64,000 bases of DNA from Bacillota bacterium (GCA_023410645.1 JAEYPQ010000073.1:13557-77556), one strand, 5' to 3'; positions 34,612 through 44,666 are shown, counted from the stretch's first letter. Translations and numbers: made by a program. Notes: generated from the sequence alone by a model not told the origin.

Positions 34612-34643
34612 AACCTCACTTAGAATTAAGTGAGGTTATTTTT
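34612..34643 (+). terminator. Terminator after SleB-type gene
   Basis: AACCTCACTTA-GAAT-TAAGTGAGGTT followed by ATTTTTAT, six bases after the stop. Confidence 0.8.
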
Positions 34644-34719
34644 ATGTAATGACATCTTTTTGCATATTTTTTATATTAATAAGTATATAATATTTGAAGA
34701 AAGTGAGGTGATTTTGATT

Positions 34720-34851
34720 ATGTCACATAAAAAAAATCGTTCTGGATCTTCTTCGAATGAAAATAAGCAAATGCAAGAAGATAGAATGTCACAAGAAACA
34801 AAAAATTCTGGCGACTATTCACAATCTCAAAAACAAGGTAAAAAGAAATAA
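34720..34851 (+). CDS. Very hydrophilic 43-residue protein
   Basis: MSHKKNRSGSSSNENKQMQE then DRMSQETKNSGDYSQ and a KQGKKK tail. No hydrophobic residue runs, high Lys/Ser/Asn/Gln, as in small disordered spore core proteins, although no SASP signature is seen. GAGGTG lies nine bases before the ATG; a TTG at 34714 in frame is possible. A terminator follows. Confidence 0.5.
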   Translation: MSHKKNRSGSSSNENKQMQEDRMSQETKNSGDYSQSQKQGKKK

Positions 34852-34864
34852 TATCACATTTAAT

Positions 34865-34897
34865 AGCTTGATATTTGAATAAAATATCAAGTTATTT
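34865..34897 (+). terminator. Terminator
   Basis: CTTGATATTT pairs with AAATATCAAG around a short loop, then TTATTTTTA. Confidence 0.65.
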
Positions 34898-35045
34898 TTA
34901 ATTGAGTATATGATAATTAAAAAAATATATTACTTATTTATCTAAAATACTTTATTCAATAGATATTTACTTATTATGTAATCTATGTTATAATCTATAT
35001 TAATTAAGATATTTAATAAAAATTATCCTATTGGAGGAGTTTACT

Positions 35046-35342
35046 ATGAAATTAAACATAGTTTTCAGAAAAGAAGAGATAGTCGATGATTTTATCACAT
35101 GTCTTCCAACCATTACTCCTGATGACATAATTAAAGCAAAATATGATATATTGAACATTATTAATTTAGGTTATGAAACTGACAGTAAGTTATTTGCAAC
35201 TCTTTTATGGGAAAAAATGACTAATGATAATTTAAAATTAATTTTTGAATCTAATGATGAATTAAAATATAGTAGTAATTTTTTTGATTCAGTATTAGAA
35301 ATTAAATTTACGGAAGATTTCATTACTTTCGATATTTTCTAA
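35046..35342 (+). CDS. Hypothetical protein
   Basis: A 98-residue acidic protein without recognised motif; segments such as VFRKEEIVDDFITCLP and LFATLLWEKMTNDNLK look helical. Start at the ATG at 35046 after GGAGGAG. Monocistronic, with a strong terminator behind it. Function unknown. Confidence 0.6.
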   Translation: MKLNIVFRKEEIVDDFITCLPTITPDDIIKAKYDILNIINLGYETDSKLFATLLWEKMTNDNLKLIFESNDELKYSSNFFDSVLEIKFTEDFITFDIF

Positions 35343-35347
35343 TCAAA

Positions 35348-35381
35348 CAGCCACTGTAGAAGTTTCAGTGGCTGATTTTTT
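35348..35381 (+). terminator. Terminator
   Basis: CAGCCACTG (35348-35356) pairs with CAGTGGCTG (35366-35374), then ATTTTTTAT. Confidence 0.85.
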
Positions 35382-35534
35382 ATGAATAGAAATAATTACA
35401 CATTTCTGCCAAGAATTATACATTATTTTAAGAAAATAACTAATGGTAAAAAGTGGTTATTATTTCTTTATGATACAATTCAAATATACATGTCAAGTAC
35501 ACAAGTCAACTCAATTTTGACATGTACATTGTAA
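35382..35534. other. Gene-free stretch with a hairpin
   Basis: No gene seen. A 10-base stem TACATGTCAA (35487-35496) / TTGACATGTA (35517-35526) with a 20-base loop has no T-run and unknown function. Confidence 0.4.
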
Positions 35535-35562
35535 ATAAAAAAACGTTGATATATCAACGTTC
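35535..35562 (-). terminator. Terminator of tRNA-Ser transcript
   Basis: Perfect 20-base palindrome AACGTTGATATATCAACGTT, followed on the minus strand by seven T-rich bases; about 20 bases after tRNA-Ser(GCT). Confidence 0.8.
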
Positions 35563-35582
35563 AATTCGAAATAATTCGTATT

Positions 35583-35672
35583 TGGCGGAGAAGGAGGGGT
35601 TCGAACCCTCGCGCCCCTATTGGAACCTAACAGTTTAGCAAACTGTCCCCTTCACCACTTGGGTACTTCTCC
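35583..35672 (-). tRNA. tRNA-Ser(GCT)
   Basis: 90 bases including an encoded CCA. Acceptor stem GGAGAAG/CTTCTCC, anticodon stem-loop CAGTTTGCTAAACTG with anticodon GCT, a long variable arm and the T-loop GGTTCGAACC. A normal type II tRNA. Confidence 0.95.
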
Positions 35673-35722
35673 ATATATAAATTTTTAGCGGAAATACTAT
35701 TTAAATATCTCCGCTAATTGAT

Positions 35723-35811
35723 TGGCGGAAGAGGTAGGATTCGAACCCACGGTGCCTTTCGACATCATCAGTTTTCAAGACTGACTCCTTAAACCACTCG
35801 GACACTCTTCC
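35723..35811 (-). tRNA. tRNA-Ser(TGA)
   Basis: 89 bases including encoded CCA. Acceptor stem GGAAGAG/CTCTTCC, anticodon loop CTTGAAAA with anticodon TGA, a long variable arm and T-loop GGTTCGAATCC. About 50 bases ahead of tRNA-Ser(GCT), in one transcript. Confidence 0.95.
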
Positions 35812-35829
35812 AAACTTGGTACAAGTAAT

Positions 35830-35857
35830 ATTATACCAGTTTTTTTATTTTTGTCAA
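35830..35857 (-). promoter_or_regulatory. Promoter of the tRNA-Ser pair
   Basis: Minus strand TTGACA (35852-35857), 16 bases, TATAAT (35830-35835), ending about 18 bases ahead of the first tRNA. Confidence 0.8.
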
Positions 35858-35880
35858 TAGCTTTTCAGATTTTTATTCAT

Positions 35881-36312
35881 TTAATTATAATATTTTTGTA
35901 TTAACATATCCTTTATCTCTAATGGCAATAAATTATATTCTTTTATTTCATTTACATTAATAATAACAATTTCATATTTACCATATATCTCGTTATATTC
36001 ATTCCATTCGGGGCCTGTTCCAGTTCCAATTGTACCAGATATTAATTTGCATATAAAAAATTTTTCATCTCGATTTAAATCATAATTATAGATATGTGCA
36101 AACTCTTCTATAATTTCTATATTAATACCCAACTCTTCATAAACTTCTCTAATTGTGGCATCTTCAAAAGTCTCATCATTTTCAATATGTCCACCAGGTA
36201 AAGTATAATATAGTTTTTCAATTCCATTTATCAATTTTATTCTTTTAATAGAAATTATTTTATTATCTATAAATATAATTGCTCTACCTGTTTTATTTGA
36301 TTCTTCAGACAT
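35881..36312 (-). CDS. Nudix hydrolase
   Basis: A 143-residue protein with a full Nudix box, GGHIENDETFEDATIREVYEELGI (key residues G, E, R-E, E-E, G), after LYYTLPGG. It hydrolyses some nucleoside-diphosphate-linked substrate, which cannot be told from the sequence. GAGGTATAGTAA before ATG. Directly downstream of parB. Confidence 0.85.
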   Translation of the reverse strand: MSEESNKTGRAIIFIDNKIISIKRIKLINGIEKLYYTLPGGHIENDETFEDATIREVYEELGINIEIIEEFAHIYNYDLNRDEKFFICKLISGTIGTGTGPEWNEYNEIYGKYEIVIINVNEIKEYNLLPLEIKDMLIQKYYN

Positions 36313-36322
36313 TTACTATACC

Positions 36323-37216
36323 TCACATATTTATCTCTAATTTGCCAAGTAAACTCTCTAGACCATCTGCATCATTATACTCTATTATTAATCTTTGATG
36401 TTTTTTTCCTGAATCTATTTTAACTTTATATCCAAAATAACTCTTAAGTTTCTCTTCTAACTTCTGATAATATACAGTCTTAGGTTGTTTCTTATCTTCT
36501 TTTCTAGTATAATCATCTGCACCATATATTAATTTTTCAACTTCTCTTACGGTAAGTCTTTTCTCAATTATTTTTTCTGCTATTTGTAATTGTTTTTCTT
36601 TATCTTCAATCGCAAGCAATGCCCTTGCTTGTCCTTCAACTAGCTTCCCTTCTAATAAATACTGTAATATTTTATCTGGAAGTCTTAATAATCTTGTTAT
36701 ATTTGAAATTGACGACAAACTCTTACCAGTTATTTTTGATACATCAGACTGAGTGTATCCATCTATTTCCATTAATTCTCTAATTGCATTTGCAATTTCA
36801 ACAATATTTAAATCTTCCCTTTGAATATTTTCAATTAAGGCAACTTGTTTTTTCTTTGTATCAGTGTAATCTTTTATTATTGCTGGTATTTCCTTTAAAC
36901 CAGCATTTTTTGCTGCTCTCCAACGTCTTTCTCCAGCTACAATTGTAAATCCATTTTCATCTTTTACAACAAGAATTGGTTGTAAAACACCATGCTCTTT
37001 TATAGAATCTGTCAATTCTTCCAATTTTTCTTTATCAAATACTTTTCTTGGTTGATTTAACATTGGTTCAACTTCAGTTATATTCAATTCTACTACTTTA
37101 TCAATTTCTTTATTTACTTTTTCTTTTTTTGAATGTGTTATTTTATCTAATTCTTCCGTATCTTCTCCAAAAAACACATTTAAACCTCTTCCAAGACCTT
37201 TTTGACTCTTTTGCAT
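36323..37216 (-). CDS. parB: Chromosome partitioning protein ParB (Spo0J)
   Basis: A 297-residue ParB: GLGRGLNVFFG start, the CTPase motifs GERRWRAAKNAGLKEIPA and ALIENIQREDLN, and the HTH YTQSDVSKITGKSLSSISNI. The C-terminal dimerisation part (KVKIDSGKKHQRLIIEY) is present. Start at ATG 37216 after AAAGGGG; an upstream ATG at 37234 lies inside the end of parA. It loads on parS and works with Soj-like ParA in origin segregation. Confidence 0.93.
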   Translation of the reverse strand: MQKSQKGLGRGLNVFFGEDTEELDKITHSKKEKVNKEIDKVVELNITEVEPMLNQPRKVFDKEKLEELTDSIKEHGVLQPILVVKDENGFTIVAGERRWRAAKNAGLKEIPAIIKDYTDTKKKQVALIENIQREDLNIVEIANAIRELMEIDGYTQSDVSKITGKSLSSISNITRLLRLPDKILQYLLEGKLVEGQARALLAIEDKEKQLQIAEKIIEKRLTVREVEKLIYGADDYTRKEDKKQPKTVYYQKLEEKLKSYFGYKVKIDSGKKHQRLIIEYNDADGLESLLGKLEINM

Positions 37217-37220
37217 GTTA

Positions 37221-37988
37221 TTATCCCCTTTCATTTAATTTTAATAATTCTTTAGCTAATTTTTTATATGTTTCAGCGCCTTTAGAATCAGGATCATATA
37301 ATGTTATTGGAAGTCCATGACTTGGAGCCTCACTTAGACGTATATTCCTTGGTATTATTGTTTGAAACACCTTATTATTAAAGTATTTCTCAACTTCAGT
37401 AGCTACTTGTGTAGATAAATTAGTTCTCGCATCAAACATTGTAAGTACTACACCTTCTATTTCAAGTTCTGGATTAAGATGCTTTTGCACAAGCTTTATA
37501 GTATTAATTAATTGTCCTAGCCCTTCTAATGCGTAATATTCACATTGTATAGGTACAAGAACGCTATCAGAAGCAGTAAACGCATTAAGAGTTATTAAAC
37601 CAAGTGATGGTGGACAATCAATAAAAACATAGTCATATTCGTTTTTTATGTTATCTATTGCTACTTTCAGCCTTGTTTCTCTTGATACCATTGACACAAG
37701 TTCAATTTCTGCTCCAGCTAAATCAATATTAGCCGCACAAACATCTAACTTTTTTATCATTGTTGGTTGAATTATCTCTATCATTTCAACTTCATCAACT
37801 AAAACATTATATATTGATTTTCCATCTATTGGAACAACTCCAAGACCACTAGTAGCATTTCCTTGTGGATCTATATCTACTAATAATACCTTTTTTCCTT
37901 TAGAAGCTATGCAAGCACTTAAATTAACTGCAGTAGTGGTCTTTCCAACTCCACCTTTTTGATTAGCTATTGATATTACTTTTGCCAT
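37221..37988 (-). CDS. parA: Chromosome partitioning ATPase ParA (Soj)
   Basis: A 255-residue ParA/Soj. Deviant Walker A NQKGGVGKTTTAVN (9-22), then LLVDIDPQGNATSGLG and the YVFIDCPPSLG Walker B; SEAPSHGLPITLYDP is typical of Soj. Co-transcribed with parB. Confidence 0.95.
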   Translation of the reverse strand: MAKVISIANQKGGVGKTTTAVNLSACIASKGKKVLLVDIDPQGNATSGLGVVPIDGKSIYNVLVDEVEMIEIIQPTMIKKLDVCAANIDLAGAEIELVSMVSRETRLKVAIDNIKNEYDYVFIDCPPSLGLITLNAFTASDSVLVPIQCEYYALEGLGQLINTIKLVQKHLNPELEIEGVVLTMFDARTNLSTQVATEVEKYFNNKVFQTIIPRNIRLSEAPSHGLPITLYDPDSKGAETYKKLAKELLKLNERG

Positions 37989-38030
37989 AATGTCACCTCG
38001 AGCTATATTATATTACATTTTGTATAAAAA

Positions 38031-38074
38031 AAAAAGAGTTAAACAAAAAAATATTTGTTTTTATCTCTTTTTTT
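38031..38074 (-). terminator. Terminator after rsmG
   Basis: AAAAAGAG pairs with CTCTTTTT and the inner AACAAA with TTTGTT; A and T runs on both sides. Separates rsmG from parA. Confidence 0.6.
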
Positions 38075-38087
38075 ATTGATTTAATTA

Positions 38088-38813
38088 TTATAAAGGCTCC
38101 TTTTTTATCTTTCCATAACTTCTTGGATATTTTTTCGGAGTTTTTTCAACTCTAATAATTTCTACTATACTCCTACTATATGTTTCATCATCAACTTTAT
38201 ACGAATATTTATATATATTTCTAATATTACATTTTAGTTCATCTAGTGCCCTTTTCGCTTTTTCTAATTCACTTAAAATATTATCAGATTTCATCAATAA
38301 GCACTTACCGCCTACTTTTATATATGGGGTATCAAATTCAATTAAGTTACTTAATCCTGAAACTGCCCTAGAAACTGCATAATCATAATTTTCTCTATAT
38401 TCAATTTTTTGTCCAATATCTTCTGCTCTTCCATGTAATATTCTTACATTAGACAAATTTAAAATTTTAATTACCTCTTCCAAAAATATAAGCCTCTTAT
38501 TTAAACTATCAAGTAATGTGATTGTTATATTATTTTCAAAATATATTGCTATTACTATACCTGGAAATCCTGCACCAGTACCGACATCTATTAAATTTTT
38601 ATTTATATCTATATATTTAACTATCTCTAAACAATCAATAAAATGCTTTACTATTATTTCATACTCATCAGTAATTGCAGTTAAATTCATTTTTTCATTC
38701 CACTCTAATAATAAATCTTTATATTTTTCAAATTTATCTAACATTTTATCATTAAGTTCAATATTAATCTTATTAGTCTCATATTTTAATATATCTTTAA
38801 AATCACTTTTCAC
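38088..38813 (-). CDS. rsmG: 16S rRNA (guanine527-N7)-methyltransferase
   Basis: A 241-residue RsmG/GidB with the N-terminal DLLLEWNEKMNLTAITDEYE, the SAM motif LIDVGTGAGFPGIVIAI, and RAVSGLSNLIEF. Gene order mnmG-rsmG is the standard one. Confidence 0.95.
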   Translation of the reverse strand: MKSDFKDILKYETNKINIELNDKMLDKFEKYKDLLLEWNEKMNLTAITDEYEIIVKHFIDCLEIVKYIDINKNLIDVGTGAGFPGIVIAIYFENNITITLLDSLNKRLIFLEEVIKILNLSNVRILHGRAEDIGQKIEYRENYDYAVSRAVSGLSNLIEFDTPYIKVGGKCLLMKSDNILSELEKAKRALDELKCNIRNIYKYSYKVDDETYSRSIVEIIRVEKTPKKYPRSYGKIKKEPL

Positions 38814-38822
38814 ATGAAAACC

Positions 38823-40712
38823 TCACTTTATATTATTTTGATTAAGATAAATCATTAATACTGATATATCTGCAGGTGAAATACCTGATATTCTAGATGC
38901 TTGACCAATAGAATTAGGTTTTTGTTTATTTAGTTTTTGCCTTGCTTCTAAACTTAATCCAATAATTTTCTCATAATCTATATCACTATTTAATCTTTTA
39001 TTTTCTAATTTTCTAAAATCCTCTATTTGTTCTAATTGTAATTTTATATATCCCTCATATTTAATATCAATTTCTGCTTCTTCAATAACTGAATCTGGTA
39101 ATTTAGGTCTATTCTCATCTAATTCCTTAATGTTTTCATAAGTTAATTCACTTCTTTTTAATAAATCACCTATCTTAACTCCTGATGTTATTGGAGAACT
39201 GCCTAGTCCAATCAAAATTTTGTTATTTTCTTCAGTTGGCTTTATAGTTGTATCTCTAAGTCTCTTTATCTCGGCATTTATCATATTCTTTTTAGCTATA
39301 AATTTTTCATATCTTTCACGTGAAATTAATCCTATTTCATATCCTTTTTCTGTAAGTCTTAAATCAGCATTATCTTGTCTTAACATTAATCTATATTCTG
39401 ATCTTGATGTCATCATTCGATATGGCTCATTAGTACCCTTAGTTATTAGATCATCTATTAAAACACCTATATACGCCTCAGATCTATCAAGAATAAAAGG
39501 TTCTATATTATCTACCTTTCGTGCTGCATTTATTCCAGCAATTAAGCCTTGTGCAGCAGCTTCTTCATATCCAGAACTTCCATTAACTTGTCCAGCAAAG
39601 AAAAGACCATCTATACCTTTATATTCTAAACCTAAACTAAGATTAGTTGAATCAATACAATCATATTCAATTGCATAAGCTGGTCTCATCATTTTAGCAT
39701 TTTCAAGTCCAGGAACAGTTCTATACATTTTAATTTGTACTTCTTCTGGTAGAGAAGATGACATACCTTGTATATACATCTCTGATGTAGCCTCTCCTAA
39801 AGGTTCAATAAACAATTGATGTCTTTCCTTATCACTAAATCTAACAACTTTATCTTCTATTGAAGGACAATATCTAGGACCAATTCCATGAATTTTTCCA
39901 CTATATATAGGAGATCTATGAAGATTATTACGTATTATTTCATGAGTTGCTTCAGTAGTATAAGTTAAATAACAATCTACTTGATCCCTATTTATTATTT
40001 CTTCATTTCCTTCATTTTCAAAAGAAAACGGTATAATTTTTTTATCGCCATGTTGAACTTCCATCTTAGAAAAATCTATACAATTCTTATTAATTCTAGC
40101 TGGTGTTCCTGTTTTAAATCTTCTTAATTCAACACCAATATCAATTAAACTTTGTGATAAATCATTTGCTGGAAAGACACCATCCGGACCACTTTCATAT
40201 GAAATTTCACCTATTATAACTTTTCCTTTTAAATATGTGCCAGTTGCCACAACAATAGATTTACATAAAAATGTAGCACCTATTTTTGTTTCTACACCAT
40301 ATATTTTTTTATCTTTTACTAATATTTTCACAATTTCAGCTTGATAAACATCTAGATTAGGCTGATTTTCCATTGTTTTTTTCATTTCAATATGGTACAT
40401 CCTTCTATCTGCTTGTACTCTTAAAGAATGAACAGCAGGACCTTTTGACATATTTAAAACTTTTGATTGAATAAAAGTCTTATCAGCATTTCTTGCCATC
40501 TCACCACCAAGTGCATCAATTTCTCTTACTAAATGTCCTTTTGAAGTTCCTCCAATACTTGGATTACAAGGCATATTAGCAAGTGTATCTAAATTTATAA
40601 CAAATGAAGCAGTCTTTTTGCCAAGCCTCGCACTTGCAAGGGCTGCTTCACATCCAGCATGCCCAGCACCTATTACAACTACATCATACTCTCCTAAAAT
40701 ATATTTTTCCAT
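38823..40712 (-). CDS. mnmG: tRNA uridine-5-carboxymethylaminomethyl modification enzyme MnmG
   Basis: A 629-residue FAD protein. FAD motif [21 protein letters not shown] near the start; [22 protein letters not shown], and the Cys-containing [14 protein letters not shown]. Start at ATG 40712 after AGGAAGTG; a longer reading from 40739 lies inside mnmE. Forms a complex with MnmE to modify U34 of tRNAs. Confidence 0.95.
   Translation of the reverse strand: MEKYILGEYDVVVIGAGHAGCEAALASARLGKKTASFVINLDTLANMPCNPSIGGTSKGHLVREIDALGGEMARNADKTFIQSKVLNMSKGPAVHSLRVQADRRMYHIEMKKTMENQPNLDVYQAEIVKILVKDKKIYGVETKIGATFLCKSIVVATGTYLKGKVIIGEISYESGPDGVFPANDLSQSLIDIGVELRRFKTGTPARINKNCIDFSKMEVQHGDKKIIPFSFENEGNEEIINRDQVDCYLTYTTEATHEIIRNNLHRSPIYSGKIHGIGPRYCPSIEDKVVRFSDKERHQLFIEPLGEATSEMYIQGMSSSLPEEVQIKMYRTVPGLENAKMMRPAYAIEYDCIDSTNLSLGLEYKGIDGLFFAGQVNGSSGYEEAAAQGLIAGINAARKVDNIEPFILDRSEAYIGVLIDDLITKGTNEPYRMMTSRSEYRLMLRQDNADLRLTEKGYEIGLISRERYEKFIAKKNMINAEIKRLRDTTIKPTEENNKILIGLGSSPITSGVKIGDLLKRSELTYENIKELDENRPKLPDSVIEEAEIDIKYEGYIKLQLEQIEDFRKLENKRLNSDIDYEKIIGLSLEARQKLNKQKPNSIGQASRISGISPADISVLMIYLNQNNIK
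39312..39327. promoter_or_regulatory. parS-like ParB binding site inside mnmG
   Basis: TCTTTCACGTGAAATT matches the 16-base parS consensus TGTTTCACGTGAAACA at 13 positions, with a perfect 12-base palindromic core. About 5 kb from dnaA. Only such core seen in the window. Confidence 0.55.
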
Positions 40713-40723
40713 TATTTCACTTC

Positions 40724-42106
40724 CTATTTTCCTAAACAAAATTTTTCAAAAATTTTATTTAATACATCTTCAGACACATCAGATCCGATAATTTCTCCTA
40801 AAGATTTAGTAGCACTTTTTACAAATATTGAAATTATATCTATTGGCTGCCCATTTTGAATTTCTAATTTTGCTTCTTCTAAATAATTAACAGATTTTTT
40901 CAATAAATCTTTATGCCTAGAATTTGTTATAATTAATTCATGTTCATAATCAAAATCTTCTTTTATAAAAATTTCACTTATTTTCTGTTTTAATAAATTT
41001 ATATTTTCATTATTTTTTATGGAAGTAAATATTATATCTTCCGCTTTTATATTGAATTCACTTAATTGGTCCAAAAAGGTATCAAAAATTGATTTTTGTA
41101 CTTCATCAATCTTATTTATCACCACAGTAAATTTAATTCCTTTATTTTGAATTTTAGAAAGTATATTTTTATCCTCTTCCTCTAACTTTGAATTTGCATT
41201 TAACATATATATTACAAAATCAGTTTCATCCAAAATTTTAATACTCTTTTCTACTCCAATTTTTTCAATTACATCCTCAGTATCTCTTATACCAGCTGTG
41301 TCTGATATATTTAAAACTATATTTCCCAGATTAATAGTCTCTTCAACTATATCCCTAGTTGTACCTGCAATATCTGTTACAATAGCTTTTTCATATTCAG
41401 CTAAAGAATTAAGTAGTGATGATTTACCCACATTAGGCTTTCCAAGTATAGCTGCATTAATACCTTGTTTTATATATTTTCCATGATCATAGGTTCTTAT
41501 AAGCTCGTTTATTTCACTTATTTTTTTATTTAAAATAGATATAACATTATTATTTTCAACTTCATCATAATCATATTCTGGATAGTCAACACTTACTTCA
41601 ATATGTGCAAGTAATTCTACCAATTCTTCTCTTAATTCTTTTATTTTTTTTGATATATTTCCATCTCTCTGATTTGATGCAATTTTAGCTTCAGTCTTTG
41701 TTTTTGCATTAATTAAATTTATTACAGCTTCAGCTTGCGACAAATCCATTTTACCATTTAAAAATGCCCTTTTAGAAAATTCACCTGGATCAGCTAAAAT
41801 AGCACCATTTTCAAGTACTATTGATAATATTTGACGTGTTATTTCATTACCACCATGACAATTAATTTCACAAATATCTTCACCAGTAAAAGATCTTGGA
41901 GCTTTAAAATATGAAACTAAGACATCATCAATTAATTCATTATTATAATATATTTTTCCATAAACTATTGTGTTAGGATTTATTTCATTTTTAGTTTTAA
42001 AAATCTTATTTATTATTTCTAAACTTTTATCTCCACTAATTCTTATTATACTAATTCCGCTATTTGAAAGTGCAGTTCCAATAGCAGCTATAGTGCTTGT
42101 TGACAT
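40724..42106 (-). CDS. mnmE: tRNA modification GTPase MnmE
   Basis: A 460-residue GTPase: formyl-THF-binding N-domain ([25 protein letters not shown] start), G1 [15 protein letters not shown]3 [11 protein letters not shown]4 NKID, and the catalytic C-terminal FCLGK (Cys in CxGK). A strong hairpin lies just upstream, after jag. Confidence 0.95.
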   Translation of the reverse strand: MSTSTIAAIGTALSNSGISIIRISGDKSLEIINKIFKTKNEINPNTIVYGKIYYNNELIDDVLVSYFKAPRSFTGEDICEINCHGGNEITRQILSIVLENGAILADPGEFSKRAFLNGKMDLSQAEAVINLINAKTKTEAKIASNQRDGNISKKIKELREELVELLAHIEVSVDYPEYDYDEVENNNVISILNKKISEINELIRTYDHGKYIKQGINAAILGKPNVGKSSLLNSLAEYEKAIVTDIAGTTRDIVEETINLGNIVLNISDTAGIRDTEDVIEKIGVEKSIKILDETDFVIYMLNANSKLEEEDKNILSKIQNKGIKFTVVINKIDEVQKSIFDTFLDQLSEFNIKAEDIIFTSIKNNENINLLKQKISEIFIKEDFDYEHELIITNSRHKDLLKKSVNYLEEAKLEIQNGQPIDIISIFVKSATKSLGEIIGSDVSEDVLNKIFEKFCLGK

Positions 42107-42124
42107 AATTTTTCACCTTTTCTA

Positions 42125-42148
42125 TAAAAAATCAGCATATAGCTGATC
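42125..42148 (-). terminator. Terminator between jag and mnmE
   Basis: ATCAGC-TATAT-GCTGAT followed by TTTTTTAT on the minus strand, about seven bases after the jag stop. It may attenuate mnmE-mnmG-rsmG transcription. Confidence 0.75.
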
Positions 42149-42154
42149 TTTTAA

Positions 42155-42811
42155 TTAATTATATTTTTTCTTTATTACGACTCTTCTTCTTGGTTCTTCC
42201 CCAATACTTTCAGTTTCAACGTCATCTCTATTTGCAAGTTCGCTGTGGATAATCAATCTTTCATAAGCTGACATTGGTTCAAGTCTAATAGGCTTTCTAA
42301 ACTTTACAGCATTAAATGCCATTTTATTTGCAAGTTTTCTAAGTTTTTCTTCTTTTTGCTTTTTATAACCATTAATTTCTACGAAGACTTTAGCATATTC
42401 TTCATCTTCCCTTTGAAGCATTGAATTAATTAAAGATTGAAATGACTCTATTGTTTTACCTTTATAACCTATTAAATGAGATACGTTATTTCCAGTAATA
42501 TCAAGTAAAATTTGATTATCATTTTGTTTAACCTCATACTTGATATCCTCTTCACCAGTGATTTTGAATAAATTTGACAATATATCGTTAATTTTATTAA
42601 TTGTTAACTTTGCTTGTTCTTCATTTATTCTCTTATCAACAGTAAGTCTAACTTTTGCTAATTTTGCAGAAAGGATTCCAAGAATTCCACCAGATGAAGG
42701 TTCTTCTAAAATTTCTATTTTAACATCATCTCTTGAAACTTTAAGTTCTTCTAATCCTTTTCTAATAGCTTCCTCCGTAGTTTTTGCTACTTGCTCAGTT
42801 ATTTTTTTCAT
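42155..42811 (-). CDS. jag: RNA-binding protein Jag (KhpB)
   Basis: A 218-residue protein in three parts: Jag_N at 1-50 (SGGILGILSAKLAKVRL), KH domain with the loop LIGYKGKTIESFQSLIN, and an R3H domain ending in MSAYERLIIHSELANRDDV. Next to yidC, as usual. It pairs with KhpA in RNA binding and shape control. Confidence 0.93.
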   Translation of the reverse strand: MKKITEQVAKTTEEAIRKGLEELKVSRDDVKIEILEEPSSGGILGILSAKLAKVRLTVDKRINEEQAKLTINKINDILSNLFKITGEEDIKYEVKQNDNQILLDITGNNVSHLIGYKGKTIESFQSLINSMLQREDEEYAKVFVEINGYKKQKEEKLRKLANKMAFNAVKFRKPIRLEPMSAYERLIIHSELANRDDVETESIGEEPRRRVVIKKKYN

Positions 42812-42814
42812 CCT

Positions 42815-43642
42815 TTATTCCCCCTTTTCTAAGGCAAGATTCTTTTCATCTTTTATGATAACCTTATTTACAAATATTTGTTGAAGTATTGAAAGTATAT
42901 TACCAAATAACCAATATACACCTAGTGCAAGTGGCATTGAATAAGAAATGGAAGCAGATAAAAGTGGCATCATAAGATTAGTTGTTCTCTGCATTTCTTT
43001 TTGCTCATCTGTTAAGGTCTGAGTTTTTTGCATAAGCTTATTTTGAATAATTGAAAATACTATAGAAAGTAACGGTATAACTAATGAAAAAGGTGTCACT
43101 CTTTTTGCTGGATCACTATTGAATGTATTAGCTGGTATATCTCCTAGATTTATTATATTTCCAACATTCATATCAATTATTTTTTCTTTATTTGCAACTA
43201 TTATTTCATTTTCATTCATTTCTTTTGTTGTAACTTCTTCTTTACCTAAAACATTTTGTGTATAAACTCTAATTTGTTCTTGAGGCGTTTGAGTTATATA
43301 TGTAAGTGGTTGTTTTACTATAAAAAACATGCTTAATACTATAGGTATTTGTATTAATAATGGTAAACATCCTCCAAGAGGATTGATTTTATATTCACCA
43401 TATAATTTTGTTAATTCTTCTGCTTGTTTTTGTTTATCATTTTTATATTTTTCTCTTATTTTTTTATCTAATGGCGCTATCTTCTTCATTTTTTCTGTTG
43501 ATTTTATTTGTCCCAATGATAATGGAAATAAAATCAATTTTGTAAATAACGTAAACAATAATATTGATAAGAAATAATTATCATTTACAATGCTATATAT
43601 GAATCTAATAATAAGCCCAAAAAATTCTGCAATTGCTGTCAT
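42815..43642 (-). CDS. yidC: Membrane protein insertase YidC (SpoIIIJ-like)
   Basis: A 275-residue YidC-like insertase with the 60KD_IMP domain: LLFTLFTKLILFPLSLGQIKS, a charged cytoplasmic hairpin, PLGGCLPLLIQIPIVLSMFF, and C-terminal segments with YWLFGNILSILQQIF. The Arg or equivalent in the groove is not certain. No clear lipobox. It inserts membrane proteins; the homologue SpoIIIJ is needed for forespore activation. Confidence 0.92.
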   Translation of the reverse strand: MTAIAEFFGLIIRFIYSIVNDNYFLSILLFTLFTKLILFPLSLGQIKSTEKMKKIAPLDKKIREKYKNDKQKQAEELTKLYGEYKINPLGGCLPLLIQIPIVLSMFFIVKQPLTYITQTPQEQIRVYTQNVLGKEEVTTKEMNENEIIVANKEKIIDMNVGNIINLGDIPANTFNSDPAKRVTPFSLVIPLLSIVFSIIQNKLMQKTQTLTDEQKEMQRTTNLMMPLLSASISYSMPLALGVYWLFGNILSILQQIFVNKVIIKDEKNLALEKGE

Positions 43643-43659
43643 TATAAATATCCCTCATT

Positions 43660-43911
43660 TCACTTTAAATAATCAATTCCACCTTTTGCAAATGGATTGC
43701 ATTTTAATATTCTTATAAATCCTAAAATATTCCCTTTTATTATACCATATTTGTCAACAGCTTGTTTAGTATATTCAGAGCAAGTCGGATAGTATATGCA
43801 TCTTCTTCCTAATGAATATGAAATATGTTTTTGATAGAAAATTATTAATAATATTTCTAATCTTCTTGGTATTTTAATAATAAATGATATAAATTTATTA
43901 ACTTTTTTCAT
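43660..43911 (-). CDS. yidD: Membrane protein insertion efficiency factor YidD
   Basis: An 83-residue YidD with the family motif CIYYPTCSEYTKQAVDKYG and GGIDYLK end. Start at the ATG at 43911 after GGGGAG. It overlaps rnpA by 14 bases. Confidence 0.92.
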   Translation of the reverse strand: MKKVNKFISFIIKIPRRLEILLIIFYQKHISYSLGRRCIYYPTCSEYTKQAVDKYGIIKGNILGFIRILKCNPFAKGGIDYLK

Positions 43912-44260
43912 ATAAATCAAGCTCCCCGAAACATTCTTTTAATTGTTTATAAATAATATTAAAATCTATCATATCTAATTTTACATATTTTTTATACAAA
44001 ATTATGATATTATACCCTTTTTTTAAATTAATTTCTTCTTGTTTATATGCTTCTCTTGCCCATCTTTTCATTTTATTTCTATGTACGCTTATACCATTTT
44101 TTTTTGAAACACAAATTCCAAGATAATTTATTTTTTTAAAATTACTATTTCTATTTATTTTTATTGCATGTACAGTAATATATTTTTTTGAAGAATAAAA
44201 TCCTTTATTTAGTACATATTTAAATTTTTTGTTTTCTTTCATACTATATGTAAATTTCAT
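43898..44260 (-). CDS. rnpA: Ribonuclease P protein component
   Basis: A 120-residue RnpA. Key features: KKNGISVHRNKMKRWAREAY (RNR motif region), and an N-terminal helix ENKKFKYVLNKGF. Follows rpmH. Confidence 0.93.
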   Translation of the reverse strand: MKFTYSMKENKKFKYVLNKGFYSSKKYITVHAIKINRNSNFKKINYLGICVSKKNGISVHRNKMKRWAREAYKQEEINLKKGYNIIILYKKYVKLDMIDFNIIYKQLKECFGELDLYEKS

Positions 44261-44281
44261 ATTTTCACCTTATATATAGAC

Positions 44282-44313
44282 AAAAGTGGATATGACAAAC
44301 ATACCCACTTTTC
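44282..44313 (-). terminator. Hairpin between rpmH and rnpA
   Basis: AAAAGTGG pairs with CCACTTTT, with further pairing inward (TATG/CATA). It may attenuate or process the rpmH-rnpA transcript; a free T-run is short. Confidence 0.5.
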
Positions 44314-44320
44314 CAGTAGC

Positions 44321-44455
44321 CTAAGCACTTAAAACTTTTCTTCCTTTAGCTCTTCTTCTTCTTAAAACAGCTCTACCTGATATAGTACTCATTCTATTTC
44401 TAAACCCATGTACTTTTTGTCTTTGTAATTTTTTTGGTTGATATGTTCTTTTCAT
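44321..44455 (-). CDS. rpmH: Ribosomal protein L34
   Basis: 44 residues: [20 protein letters not shown] then [19 protein letters not shown], matching L34 end to end. GGAGGTG before ATG. First gene of the leftward origin operon. Confidence 0.97.
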   Translation of the reverse strand: MKRTYQPKKLQRQKVHGFRNRMSTISGRAVLRRRRAKGRKVLSA

Positions 44456-44546
44456 TGCTACACCTCCTAAAAGTAATTTTTATATGTATTTTATTTCAAT
44501 ACTGCAATGATTAAAATAAATTTTAAATTTAATCAAAAGTTAATTC

Positions 44547-44575
44547 ATTATACAATATTATTTTTATTTTGTCAA
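44547..44575 (-). promoter_or_regulatory. Promoter of rpmH operon
   Basis: Minus strand TTGACA (44570-44575), 17 bases, TATAAT (44547-44552), about 90 bases ahead of rpmH. Confidence 0.8.
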
Positions 44576-44666
44576 TCTATTTTAATATTTTTTTATTTTA
44601 TGTTTACTTGCCTACTCCATATCTAAAATTAAATTATTATAACCATATTCTACATTTAGCTTAAAT

